Positions 1 to 11,682 of a stretch of 64,000 bases of DNA are shown here, in pieces. Both the position numbers and the translations under genes were made by a program. The notes below the pieces were generated by a model, which did no database searches, had not been told where the DNA came from, and saw nothing but the letters and a program-made list of their open reading frames with translations. Location of the stretch: assembly GCA_003116995.1 (NCBI GenBank), contig BDSL01000102.1, forward strand, positions 62,001 through 126,000, written 5' to 3'. Each line of letters opens with the position of its first letter. Position 1 is the first letter of the stretch. The stretch is from Yamagishiella unicocca (taxonomy: Eukaryota > Chlorophyta > Chlorophyceae > Chlamydomonadales > Volvocaceae).

Positions 1-2675
1 TGCCGAGCCCCAGCCCGCTGGATACCCTTGACGCTGCAGCCGCGGCTGGCGGAATGCAGGCATACCAATCCCTTCTACACCCCCGGGGCCACCTCAGCGG
101 CCACAGCCTCAGCCACAGCCACCAGCACACGCAGCTGCTTGCTGTCGACGACTCCTCGCTGCCCCCGTCATCTCGTGCGAGCGAAATCGACTCGTCCTGC
201 CTGGCTCGCTTGTCCGCCCTGCACCTGGCGGACCAACTGCACCGCCAGCACCAGCACCAGCTGGGGGCACACAATGACCCGCTGGGCATTGTCGGCGGGA
301 ACTCCTCCTGCTCGGGCCACCATGGACGGGCGCTCTTGTCCCAGCAACAGATGCTGGCCTCTGTCTACGGGAGCCAGCAGCTGGGCCGGGGCAGTGCAAC
401 CGGGATGGCGGCCATGATGCCACCGCGCGGGCCGGCGCAGGAGCCAGTATCGGCCCTTGGGGGATCCGGCAGCCAGGCTGTGGACCTTGACGACCTGCTG
501 GCTTTGGGCCTGGACCTGACGCCGGATGAGCTGACGATGCTGGCCCAGGGCAACCAAGCGGGGGCGGACGGCAACGGTGCTACGGAGGGCAAACAAGCGC
601 AGGCTGCACCCAGCGATGTCACGTCTGGGCACACAGCGGAGAAGGTGCTAGGTCTCTCTCGCGCTGTGCAGCAGCAGCAGCAGCAACACCGGGTAGGTTG
701 GGGCGGGCGGGTTGGACTGGTGCTGTGGCGCCACAACGGCAGCTGCTGAAATGGGCCAGGTACGCACGATAGGCGGGGCTTTGCGTACACGGCAATGAGG
801 TCTTGATTTCATCCCGGGCTAGTTACACCTCCTGGCAGGGCACCATGCTGATGTGTCCGGGCTCGACGTCGGCCGCTGGGTGCGGCATGTCTTTGGACAC
901 AGTGGTGGTCTTAACATCCAACTGCATACCCTGCGTCTTTGCTTGTTTGCAGTTTGTGGCTTCTGCCAATGCGTCTTCTCTCGCTGTTTCGAAAGGGCTT
1001 TCACTTCAGCAGATGCAGCAGCGCGCCGCCCTGCCGCCGCAGCCCGGCTCGCTGACCCTGGACAGCTCGGCGCCGCCCCTGCTTCGTGCGGTCAACGTGA
1101 GGAGCATGGCGGGAGGCAGCGGCCCCGCGACCACTGCCGCCACGGAGCAGCAGCAGGCAGACGCCATCGACTCGTTGTTCGCTGAGCTGGAGCAGAAACA
1201 GCGCTTCCAGCCTCCGCAGCCGCAGCCTCTCTCAGGTGGCTACACCCCGCAGCAGCAGCTGCAGCAACAGCTGCAGCAACAACAGCAGCAGCAGCAACAG
1301 CAGCAGCTACAGCAGCAACAGCTGCAACACGAGGATGTGCTTGGATTGGCGTGGGGGTCCGCCTTCAGTTGTGGACGGGGGCCCCCGGGGACCTTTGACC
1401 CCTCGTGCAACGGCTCCGGCAGCCGATGCGGCTTCATCGCTCCCCACAACACCTGCGTCGAGTTTCATAGCTTGGCGAGCTGCTCGTCCACGATCGACCT
1501 GCTCACCTCAGGTGGGTGGCAGCTGTCTGTGTGGGACAGGGCAGCGGGCTGGTGGCGGGCGGCGGGGTGGTCATGTGATAGCGCGGTGCATCCTTCAGTG
1601 CCAGTCGCGCACGGGTGGTCAAACTTGCAAGCCTGGTGCTCGCACGCCGAGGTCACGCACATGCGGACGCAGCGGCTGCAGGGCTGCCCCTGCGTGTGCA
1701 GCTGGCGGTAAGGAGCCCCGCGAGACGAGTGCGCCGAGAAGCCGGTCCGCCGAGTAGGGGAAGTGACGCACCTACGACAATCCCTGGTGTCCGCCGAGTA
1801 GGGGAAGTGACGTACCTACGACAATCCCTGGTGTCTCGCTCACATCCTCAATGCACCCGTCTGTCACGACAGGCCATCAGGCTTACGTCGATGGTCCGCG
1901 GCCGCCGCCTGGTCACCTGTCCATTAACGCGGGTCGGGCATCTGGGCTGGGCATGCTCGGTGGGTGCCAAGAGAGCTTCAGCAACGCGAGTAGCGGCCTC
2001 CTGTCGCCGCTTGGCCTTGGATCTGCCCAGGCCGGCCCTGCCCAGCGAACCACCCAATTCGCGTCCTCGACAGTCTGGGCTGCAAACCAAGGCGCCGCTG
2101 CCGGTTCCGCCGCCTGGCCCAACAGTCTGCTGCGTTCGGGCCCCGGCAGCGGCTCGGTGCGCACACTCAGCTCCCCGGCGCCCTTCTGCTGCGACACGGG
2201 GGCGGGGGGAGGCGTCGGTGACGGGGCCTCCGGCCTGGCTGTGACGGGGTTCCCGATGCTTCAAACCAGTGGCGGCAGCGGGGTGGCCGGGCGCGGCTCT
2301 GGACTCATCCCGAACATGTCTTCGTTGGCAACGCCTGCGCCTGTGGATGTGGTCACCATGGGTCTGGACTCGGGGAACCTGCTGGATTGCATGGACTGCG
2401 AGGGGGAGCCCGCAGCGGATGCGGGGAGCGGCGCTGCGGCTGCGGCAGCAGAGTCGCTGGACATGACGCTGCGGGCATCGGCGCGGGGCTCGTTTTGCCA
2501 GCAGCAACAGCAACGACAACAACCACAACAACAGCAGCAGCAAGTGGGTATGTCGGAGCGCGGCCCTGGCTCGCAGGGTATGGGGCCGGGGGCCAACGCG
2601 TGCCCGCAACCGTGCTGGCCGGCTAGCATGCCGCCGTACCACACCGGCAGGATTGGGCCCATGCTCCGTCTGTAG
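1..2675 (+). CDS. Gln-rich protein of unknown function, 3' part (5' end outside window)
   Basis: Three exons can be joined: open from the left edge to 692, 953-1511, and 1873-2675 (stop TAG). Donor and acceptor phases agree (0, then 1), giving at least 683 residues. The product is low in complexity. It has His/Gln stretches at the start, a short glutamine run before the first donor, a long Gln tract encoded by mixed CAG/CAA codons around 1250-1330, and a third Gln-rich tract near 2500-2545. Between these lie short acidic-hydrophobic patches (DLDDLLALGLDL; DAIDSLFAELEQ) of the sort seen in transcriptional activation segments. No catalytic or DNA-binding domain is visible; any such domain would lie upstream of the window. 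A role in transcription or RNA metabolism is inference from composition only. The reading frame and splicing are well supported, the function is not. Confidence 0.65.
1745..1833. repeat. 44-bp direct repeat, two copies, in intron 2 of the Gln-rich gene
   Basis: The block starting GTCCGCCGAGTAGGGG at 1745 is repeated from 1789 with a single obvious mismatch (GACGCACC versus GACGTACC). It lies between exon 2 and exon 3, just before the acceptor at 1871-1872. Confidence 0.85.
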
Positions 2676-4668
2676 GCGTTGAGTGCCTACTGCAATGAGA
2701 ATGCGGCATTGTGGCATTGTTGCTGGGATGAGAGCTGAGTTGGGGGTTGAGGCTGGGGTTGAGGCTGTGGGTCCAAACCTGCCCCGCCCAGCCTCATGAT
2801 CACGGGCGGAGGCGGCATCACGGTGTTGCGTGTGGTTGTGGGTATGAAACACGTGGCATTCTAGGGCGTACGGGTTCATACTGGTGCTGTACGGAAGTCG
2901 TCTGTCTTGCAAGTGCTCTCGAACATTTTTCGGTCGTTGAGGCCCTCAACTAATCGAATGTGAAGATGGAGCGTCGGCTGCGATCACGTGTGGCTGCCTG
3001 GCTTGGTGGCGACCGGGAACGTTGGCAAGAGGTTGCTCTTCGAGGAGTGCACATGTGATTTGAAGTACGCAGCATTGTACGGGTTGCTTGTTCGAAATGG
3101 GCGTTGTCTTGCTGGAGTGGATGTGCGGCGAGCCTTGCCCTGGCCAGGCCAGGGTCTGACATAGATTTCGCGACCTAACCGAATTACTGAGCATCTGAAT
3201 TGGAGGAGTTTTATTTTTGCTATGGTTACAGGGGCGCCTGATGTATGGCGTAGCTGGTGTGGGCAAAGGCCAAAAGAGATGACGTTTAACTTCCTGCAGG
3301 AGTCCCCTAAACTTTATCCAGGTGGGCACAGCGGCGGGAGGTTGAGTGGTGGCGTGAGGCAGGCAGTCGGAGGCGCGATGAGGGAAGTAACCTAGGGTGC
3401 GCGCTTGCTAAGGTTCTTACGACGACAGCCCGGGCTGCACGAGCGGCACTGCTGCGGAGCGCAGCGGCGAGTGCGCCGGCACACCCATTCGCAGTCGGTG
3501 GCTTGCATAGCAAGGCGACTGGACGTTGACGGGTGTGTGGTGTTCTGACGCGAGTGGGAGATCAGGCTGGATCAGGGCAGGAAGGGGAGCTGCCACCCCT
3601 TGAGCCACGGCGACTCTGGCGACCAGACTCCTGCATGATTGCGTGTGGACAACTGTTGAAATAAATGTACGGTATTTCGTCGCCGGTTGGGCTTCCCAGG
3701 AAACCTGGTACTCGAGAGGCGTCGTGTGCTGTCGTGTAGTGTCGTGTCGTATGGTGTGGTGTGGTGGACACGAGGGCGAACTGTGCGACGAAGGGAAGCC
3801 GCCAATGCCGGCGCCATCGCCAGCTTCGGGTATACAGATTAATGATGCTTATGCCGGGGGAAAGGAGGGGGACGGAAACGATGTGGAGGTCCTCGTGCAC
3901 TCCTACTGTTGGTCTGGTTGTAAGTGGTATTGAAGTCTGAGCGGGGCTGGGATGCTTCGTAGCGGGGCAAGGCTGCATCTGTATCGCCATGGGGGACCGG
4001 CAGGGGCCGGGGAGGCCGTCGCCGCAGGTTTGGGGTGTCGGGGATGCGGGCAGATACTGTCACCGAGAGGTCGGGCGGCCAGGTCGGCGGAGAGGTCGGC
4101 CAAACGACGTGGCTGTGGAGGGAGCCGTGCTGCACGGTACGGACGCCGGGCTGAACCCTTTCATCGGTCCCACGGGTTACATTCGGGGTCTCATGGGGTG
4201 ATTACCATTCAAACGGGATGTCTCTGACATCGTCGCTGTCGCGCTTGCTAGCGGCTTACAATAATATGCTCTGTTGTACAAGTACTGTTCGAGAGTGGGC
4301 AAATTGTGTGTGCGTGCATTCGTAGCGGCTGTTACGTAAGCGGCGGACACAGCACGGGGCTACATACTAACGCCTGTTAGTATCTGGGTAAAGGTTAGGG
4401 AAGATACACGCTGACCATTCTGCCCAATGTAATCTCACTCCTCGAATAGGTCCCCAGATCTCCGCCCGTATTCACCCAAGGACCTGGAAGAGGGGCATGG
4501 CCGGCCCACGCCTGTCATCCCAGGTCATCCATCCCTGACGCCATCCAGCACAGGCGAAACACCCTTCGCACAGTGGTGCGACAGCAAGCAGCAACACCTT
4601 CCCCTCAAACAAATTGTCAGCCGACGCATCCACTACCCATCAGCAGCAGTCCGACGTCGGTCGTCGTC
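2676..4668. other. Convergent 3' untranslated/intergenic region
   Basis: This lies between the stop codons of the Gln-rich gene (+) and the MsrA gene (-). No convincing exon was seen on either strand. TGTAA words, the usual chlorophyte polyadenylation signal, occur on the + strand at 3919-3923 and on the - strand at 4256-4260, so the two transcripts probably end close together or overlap slightly. Around 3720-3770 there is a GTCGTGT-rich low-complexity stretch. Confidence 0.5.
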
Positions 4669-7565
4669 TTAGAAGGGCAGCTCCGGACAGCCAGTGGACT
4701 CGATGCGCCCCAGGCCAGCGACGGTGTTGCGCAGGTCTCGGACGTACTCCTGCGGCATGAGGTTGTCGGTTGGGCCACGTGGATCGCACCCCGTAACGTT
4801 GAGCCTACCGGTCTCACGGGGCACACGTGACCAAATCCGTGCGCTAGCGAATGCTGCATGCCGGCATGCGTTGGGGGCTGCTGCCCGCATCCAGATGTAG
4901 CAGCCCTCAGGGCCAGCAGCAGGGCACGGAGGAAGCCCAGGAGGCGAGAGAGGAAACCCGTGCGCGCGACACTTGAGGAAGAGAGGACATTACCCAGTGC
5001 CCAGCCCGCTGACGGGGCTTCCTGGAAACGCCGAATGCGCGGCGGCACCGCACCGCACGTTGCGCCACGTCACTCGACGACTCACCACCGGGAAGAGCTT
5101 GCCCAGGCCGTGGTGGAACTGGTGGTAGCGCTCAGCGCGGTAGAACGGCAGCTGGCCGGAGTCGACGACCCACACGGTGTTGAGGATGTCGTCCTGCACA
5201 CCCCGGGGGCCGGGGGGGTACAGGAAAGGACCGGTAACTCGACATGGGGCCGGGGAGGGGGTAAACATGAAACCCTTCGGATTGGCGGGGCGAGAGGCCA
5301 GTTGAGGCGCTTCAGGAGCCTCAGCGAGGTTCCCGAGAATCCCTTCCCCATATCGTTCCCGAGGATTGGCTGTCGCTTAGGTGTTTGGATCCCAAGCGGT
5401 GTTTGGATCCCAAGCGGTGTTTGGATCCCAAGCGATGTTTGGATCCCAAGCGGTGTTTGGATCCCAAGCGGTGTTTGGACCCCAAGCGGTGTTTTGATCC
5501 CAAGCGGTACGCCCTATCCACCGCACCACTCTGCCATGCACCATGCACCGACCACCAAGTTGTACTTGCCATACCGTCCTACGCTGCCGTCAGCTCCCTT
5601 GCCCAGGCGACAACGACCCACCTCCGTCGGCCTGCCCTGGCCCATGTTGTTGCCCCGTCCTTCGCGCAGCTCCATGCCGTACTTGTTCGCTTCCTGCATG
5701 CATGCACGTGCGCCATGACGGTCGTGTTGGGGCAGCCAACGGCGGTCACCAGCCGCGCAGAGGACAAGTCCCGCCGCGATCATCCGGGTGACGCCTCAGC
5801 CGGGGGGATGGCGAAGGGATCGGTGTAATACGACATAGAAGACGGAAGCGAAAAGACCGGCGAACAGTAGGGATCACGCGTTTGAGTTTGCATGCCGGCA
5901 ACCTGCGGATCAGTCTCGCTTCCGACGCCCTGGCGGAGCAGCAACCGAGCTGTCTTACCGCGTTGCGTTCGCGTTTGGGGCTCATGCGGGTGAACTTGGT
6001 TCGTCGGCTGAACATGGCGGGGCAGCAACTCGCCCAAGCCCGGCCCACACACAGAAGTTATCGTGGTAGGCGGCCCCAGCAAAGAGGTGGCATAAATACC
6101 GATTTACCCCCCAGTATTGGGGGGGCCGGGTTGCGCGCAACGCAGCTCTGACCGGCGGGGTTGATCCCCAGCCCCAACGCAGCGGCATGCTCCTACCTGG
6201 ATGACGTGGTAGTACGGCGAGCTGACTCCTCCAGGGATGCCGATGACGTTGCGGTACGCGGGGCCGCGGTCCTGAGGGTCCTGCGACACACCACCGCCCC
6301 GGAAGCAGGATTCAGGAGGTTGCAGACGGGAGGATTCGCTAGCAGTTGGCAATTGGCAGTTGACAGTTGGCAGAGCGACGTAACTCACCGACCGCTGCAT
6401 GCCAAACCGCGTCTGCCTGAACTGGTCGAAGTAGCGGGCGGCGAAGGCCCTCAGCTCCGCCTCCGCAGCCACCGGGTCGGCGCTGACACCCAGCTGCACC
6501 ACCTCCGCGTGACCCAAGGAGTCGTAGTGCGTCTAATGAGGGGGGAGGCGGAGGGGGGCGTCAACACAGCGGCCGCGAGTTGGGGCGTGCGGTGAAGTAT
6601 GATCTGAAGCAAGGCCAAGGCGGTGTAGTGACAGGTTTGGCAGCAGAGACATGGCATTCCCCCTCTCCCCTCCCGGTACGACCATGCAGCGCCCCCTCCC
6701 TCCCTCCTTGCATCCCCCCAGCTCACCCTGGGGTCCGAGTACACGTAGCAGACCTTCCCACCCGGCCCGGTCTGGGTGCCCGCGGCGTAGCCCACCAGCG
6801 CCGTCAAGCTCTCGGGCGAGCGGCCCAGCTGCCGCATCTCCACGTCGACGAAGTCCTTCTGGCGGCCCCAGAAGCAGCCGTTTCCGAAGTACACGCTGTA
6901 CAGCACGTTGCATTTTGCATAGGGTGGACTTCACACTTGGGAGCCGCAAGGTGGTGCGGGGTTCGGGGTGCCGACCGGGCGGTGGAGCAGCACGCAGCAG
7001 CGCCCACGAGCAGCAGTATGTAATGTCAGGGGACGGCGGGAGAGGGCAACAGGGAGGCGGGCCCCTCCGTACATGTGGACAACAGGGAGCGCAGCCAGTG
7101 AGGCGCATCATCTTCTTCTGAAGCAGCAGGGGAGGAAGAAGCCACAGCTTGCTGGTGCCGTGTGGTTACGAGGGCGGCCACAGGGATGGCGGCCCCCAGG
7201 CGGGTGTTCAGGACGTGAAGCGAAATGGAGGGCCTGACAGGGCCCGACAGCCCGCACGCGGCTCACGGCAGTTGGACTACCTACTCCTCCTCTGGCAAGC
7301 CTGCCTTACAAACGCCTAACCGCCGCAACGGACACCCACCCACTCACGTCTGCAGGCCGCTGCTGCTCGAGCCGCTCGCCGCTGCCGCCCCCTGCACGAG
7401 CGCACCTGCCTCCAGGGAGGTGCGCTCCGCCGCTACCATACCCTCCGCTGCTTGGACGGGGCTCGCAGAGAGCGGCAGGACCAGGCACGCTGCGAGGGAC
7501 GGGCGAATCAGGAGGCGACGGGCGAGACACGCACACAAGTTACCGGTAATCTGAGGCGGCGGCAT
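4669..7565 (-). CDS. MSRA: Peptide-methionine (S)-S-oxide reductase (MsrA), probably thylakoid-lumen targeted
   Basis: Seven exons on the minus strand join in phase: 7565-7348, 6895-6727, 6532-6389, 6280-6197, 5693-5622, 5193-5086 and 4749-4669 (stop TAA), giving 291 residues. Family marks in order are the catalytic-Cys motif GCFWG in exon 2, GHAEVVQL in exon 3, DRGPAYRN in exon 4 (equivalent of the usual DVGTQYRS), YGMELREGRGNN in exon 5 and LPFYRAERYHQF in exon 6 (the usual FYxAExYHQ). MsrA reduces methionine-S-sulfoxide in oxidised proteins using thioredoxin. The nucleophile is Cys, not the selenocysteine of the known Chlamydomonas selenoprotein MsrA. The N-terminus has twin Arg, a hydrophobic run and an Ala-x-Ala end (SASPVQAA), like a thylakoid Tat signal. 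A separate chloroplast transit segment would have to lie upstream, so the start at 7565 is provisional; the frame stays open to 7898. A Cys lies six residues from the C-terminus and might be a resolving residue. Confidence 0.88.
5381..5508. repeat. 18-bp minisatellite, about 7 copies, in an MsrA intron
   Basis: Tandem units GTGTTTGGATCCCAAGCG run from 5381 with single-base variants (an A for G in unit 3; C for T and T for G in the last units). Because 18 is a multiple of 3, both strands stay open and give repetitive false ORFs. The array lies in the intron between the MsrA exons at 5622 and 5193. Confidence 0.9.
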
Positions 7566-8766
7566 GAGTGTACACTGAGGTCTGCCGGTACTGCGTTTGC
7601 ACCCCAGGCTGGTAGGGAGCCTGGGGTTGTGCAGCTTGAGGGTGATGATGCTGTTCCCGTATGGGAGCCCAGGTGCGCAGACCAACCACGCCGCGCGCTT
7701 CCATCCACAACGGCTCAACCGCACGCGAGCGCGAGCGACTGCAGGAGCCCAGCCAAGCGCCACCCACCCGCTAGCGCAACGGACGCCAGTCCACTGCGCA
7801 GAGCCGCCGTGGCCAAAAGGGATCCGGCCGCCACCGTGCCCTCCGCCAGTGTGCGCTCCTGCGGGGAGCAGGCTCTGCGGCGGACGGCGACGTGGCATTG
7901 CGGCGTGTCAGCGGCATGCATTCAATCGGGCACAGCAACTTGAGGCGTCGGGGCACCGGGAACAGCGTGCTGTCCGCAGTTGAGTCCAAACAATTCCTCC
8001 CAGCGTGCAGCATTATTGAATACGGCAGTGAGGGTCTGCAGGCCCCGTGGCGCGCTGGCCCTTCACCGGCCCCTCGCTGGACTAGTGGCCTGACGCTCGC
8101 TGATCACCCGGCTTGCCTGCGTATTTCGCGTCCAGAGCAGACGTTGTATAGTGCTGGTCGCAGGGACCTACATCCTGGGCGCGCCGCTGAACGCGGCTGC
8201 AGAATGCGGGTGATGGGCTGTCTGTGGGCGAGCGTGCACGACATCGCTCGCTAGTAACAACGCAATAAGACCTTGTGATTGCTGTTCTGTGGCAATATTC
8301 GTTCCTACTTGTGATACTCCTATCTCCAAGCGCGCTGGTATATGGAGTAAATAAGGCGACAACACAGGCGGAGGAGTCACTCAGTTACCAGCCCCTATAT
8401 CCGAAACTGCAAGATACCTGCGGTTACTACATGTTCCGCGCATGAACACGAAGCACTCCTTGCAACGACAGTCTGTCGGTTGTCTGTTAGCCGTGCGATT
8501 GGTGTGCCTTATCGATTGGACGATTGCACCATCCATGCGGCTACAAGTTTCACCATGTAAGAACTTTAGCCTGTAATGATATGGTATAAGATCCACTAGT
8601 GGCCCTTTGGGGGTGAATGGGTTGCTTGCCTACGTGTACTGACCACGGCACCACAACCTTCTAGCTTTCTGCCTGATGTGGATCGCCAACTCCATGGGTT
8701 CAATTCACAAGGCTTAGATTAAGTTCACTTGCAGTAGGCACAAGTGGATCAGGCGCCGTGGGCCAA
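7566..8766. other. Divergent upstream region between MsrA (-) and the DUF506 gene (+)
   Basis: This must hold both 5' UTRs and possibly an undetected first coding exon of MsrA carrying the chloroplast transit peptide. The minus strand stays open to 7898 in the MsrA frame, and another minus-strand ORF (7921-7715) is Ala/Leu/Arg-rich like a transit peptide, but I could not connect either with a clear splice site. From about 8250 to 8760 the sequence is less GC-rich and I see no coding signal. Confidence 0.35.
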
Positions 8767-11682
8767 ATGCTCGCTCAAACTTCATACGGCGGCGGGACTG
8801 GGGAATCCCAGAGAGCCATATCAGCGGAAGCGATGTTTGACCTTGGCTTGGACGGTAGCATCAATCTTGATAAGGTTTCGCAGGTAAGCAGGACTCTTTA
8901 GTAGCAGGTTCATGGTAGGGGCTGGGGGTTAGTTCAGCTTACTATCGCGCATGTTCATGGCACAAGGCATAAGCAGTGGCTTATCTTCCATACTGATAGG
9001 CTGTTGTGAAAGTTCGGTTGGTCATTAAAAAGCCGTCACTACCTGGCCACGTGTGCCGCCGTGCGCGCCGTCCCGTCACCAACTGCGATTATGCTGGCCG
9101 TGCCACATGACGACATTATCGTATCGCCTCTGAATCTGCATCCTATTCCTGCTTACAAGCGGGGCGGGAGGCTGTTTGACCTGACGACGCGCACATCCGC
9201 ACTCGAAACCTTCACACACTCGGATTCACAGGGACCTGGAACAGCTGCGGCAAAAGCTGCGGTCGGTCTCCCGCCGCGCGGTCCGGACGTCTCGCGGTGT
9301 CCGCCGCACCCCCGGGGCGTGACCTTCGGGGTATGGCTCCGAGACCACTGGGCGCCACCAAGCCGACACAGCTACAGCGGCTCGGAAAGGATCGCTTCGA
9401 CCACACCGGGGTCCGCGCGGCTGCAACTGCAGGTCGGCAGCAAGTACTGGTGGTGGGCGGGGGCAAACAGAAACAGGCTGGCAGTCGCTTCGTCCCAGCA
9501 GCCAGTGTGTGACGTCTTGTCGCCTTACCGCCACTTCAACGTCATGATCCATTTGACCCCCACCGCGCAGCCACCGCTCGCCCACCGCTGGCTCAACTGT
9601 GCCCCCCGCACCCCCCCTCCACCTGCGAGCAGGTGATGCGGACCGTGTCGCAGCTGCCAGCCCAACCATCAGCGCCCCAGCTGGCGGCGGCTCTACGCGG
9701 CTGCGGTCTGGACGCTCGCTTGGTGGCCCCGAGTTCTGCGGCCCGCAAGCCCCAGCACCACCAGCAGCAGCAGACGGCGGCTGGTCCTGACAGCATGTGG
9801 GTCAATCGAGACCTGTATGTTGTGGTCCTGCCCGACCAGCCAGACGACATCGAGCTGCCGGCCGCTGCCAGGTCCGCGTGCAGGGGCTGCTCCGACAGCG
9901 GCGGCGAGGTCCACCGCAGCGGCTGCAGCCCGGGCCAGGGACAGAACGTGCTAGTCGGCGACATACCGTCTTGGCGCCACATGGCGGAGGAGCCGGGGTG
10001 TGGCGAGGGCGGGGGCCCAGCGCAGCGCCATGCGGCTCCGGGGCCTTATGCCCGGGCAGCTGCCGCCTCCGCCACGCTGGTGGTCGAGGTGGGGCTCCGA
10101 GACCTCTTTCGCCTGGCCCGGGCGACACCCGAGTACGATGCGGTGGTCGCCAGGCTGCCGCAGGTGGGTTGGGGCGGAGACACGGGCCGGGGTCGGGGGT
10201 AGGGGGCTGCGAGCGGGGGCCGATGGGGAAAGGGTCGGAGTCGGCGGGTGAGACGAGGGCCGACCTTGTGCGTACCGGTATTTGGCGCTGCAAGGTCCTA
10301 CCTGACAGCAGGTAAGATCTGACAGCACCCGCAGCTGTCTATCGCCCTCCCTCCCTTCCGTCCCCTCGCCCGACCCCTCCTCCTGACCCCTCCTCCTGAC
10401 CCCTCCTCCTGACCCCTCCTCCTGACCCTGCCTGCAGGTGTGGGTGGGGCCCCGGACCGTGCTGATGGACCTGGCTGAGACCATGTGCGCCGTCATGGAG
10501 GTGCACTTCAGGTGCGAGGAGGAGGAGGAGGGAGGGATGCAGGGTCACGGGCGGCTGCTTTGAGAGACACTGGAGCGGTGGGGCCCCTCGCTGTCGCCCA
10601 CTGACCTCGGCGCCTCGCGCGCTGGTGGGGTCCCCGCCCGTCACTGCGCAATGGCAGTTTATCATAACAATTGGGCGATCCCTGGTGGTTGCCGGTGATG
10701 GCGCCAAATTTGTCATGACAGTTGGACGAGCCCTGGTCGTTGTCGTGTCGTTGACGTGGTGCCGTCATCCGTGGGAACACCCCCGCGCCCCCTCCAGCTC
10801 CCCGGTCCGAGCGTGCAACCCACTCACCCCGGTTCCTCCCCCCGCGTCACCCATCACTCCCCCCTCAGGAGCCAGGGCCTGGACGTCCCTCCGTGGCGGA
10901 GGCGCTCGGCGGTGCTGGCTCGGTGGGACGAGAGCAACCAGCTGGAGGTGGGCGGCCCGTGCGACCAGCAGCCGCAGGGACACCCGGGGCGCCTGGGGTG
11001 GTGCGACCTTCGCAGCAGGAGCTGCCGGGAGATGTCCACCCGGGCTGAGACACTGCAGCGGGGGCACACTTCGGCCCTGGAGGACTGCGCAGTGCCGGGT
11101 GGTGGTGGCGAAGAAGGTGCAGGTGGAGGTGGAGGTGCAGGGGGAGGTGCAGCCCGGGCGCAGTGCGGACCACCACCACCCGGGCAGCAGCTGCCAGTAC
11201 CACCTCTCCAGGGGGTCAGCGGCGCTTCGGAAGCGCCCCCTCCCCCCTCTCTCCCCCCGGCGTATGCAACCCGTGCTGCGGGTTGTACGGCACTCCCGCG
11301 CACGCCCACCGCACCCGCAGCCCTTGACCAACTGCCGCGCTATAGCGGCGGCGGCGGCAGCGGCGGCAGTAGCAGCCGCAGCAGCAGCTCGGGGTACGGC
11401 AACGAGGATCCGGATGTGGACGAGATGCTTGGTACCGAGGGGACCTCGCCCCACAGTGTGCTGTTCCGGGGGGGCAGCTGCATGGGCTCAGCCGCCGCTG
11501 CCGGATCCAAGTCTCTGGGAGCAGGGGCCGTCCAGCTGCGGCTGTGGAGATCCGGCCAGGACCGCCCCGCAGAGGGGACCTCGTGGGTCGGCGCGGGTCC
11601 CGAGGGCGTGGCGGAGCGGTTGCCGATGGCCCGCGACGCCGTACATAGGCCGGTTGTGATATACGGGTTCGATGTGGCGTGA
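8767..11682 (+). CDS. DUF506 (PF04720, PDDEXK-like) family protein
   Basis: Supported exons are 8767-8883, 9633-10163, 10438-10511 and 10869-11682 (stop TGA), with matching phases; at least 511 residues. The family signature is split over three exons. LVVEVGLRDLFRLARAT matches the conserved acidic-hydrophobic block (usually IVDIDFRSEFEIARPT). VWVGPRTVLMDLAETMC follows, then GLDVPPWRRRSAVLARW matches the usual G..xPPWR..xYxxxKW. An upstream block LAAALRGCGLDARLV corresponds to the L..xGYDAAIC region. DUF506 proteins are plant-lineage proteins with a PDDEXK nuclease-like fold and no settled activity; several are stress- or calcium-responsive in land plants. The roughly 200-residue C-terminal tail is Gly/Ser/Pro-rich and unique. 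An extra in-phase exon may lie between 8883 and 9633 (around 9230-9420), but I could not fix its borders. Confidence 0.75.
10372..10430. repeat. 15-bp pyrimidine-rich tandem repeat, about 4 copies
   Basis: Units of GACCCCTCCTCCT with two flanking bases repeat about four times immediately upstream of the acceptor at 10436-10437 in the DUF506 gene. It acts as, or has expanded from, the polypyrimidine tract of that intron. Confidence 0.8.

Noticed and set aside
1848..2912. 354-codon minus-strand ORF
   Set aside because: Antisense to the last exon of the Gln-rich gene, with composition typical of a shadow ORF.
4360..4410. Telomere-like GGTTAGGG string
   Set aside because: A single occurrence inside ordinary sequence, not an array.
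5381..5508. Repetitive protein suggested by the open frames over the 18-bp repeat
   Set aside because: The repeat is inside a well-supported MsrA intron.
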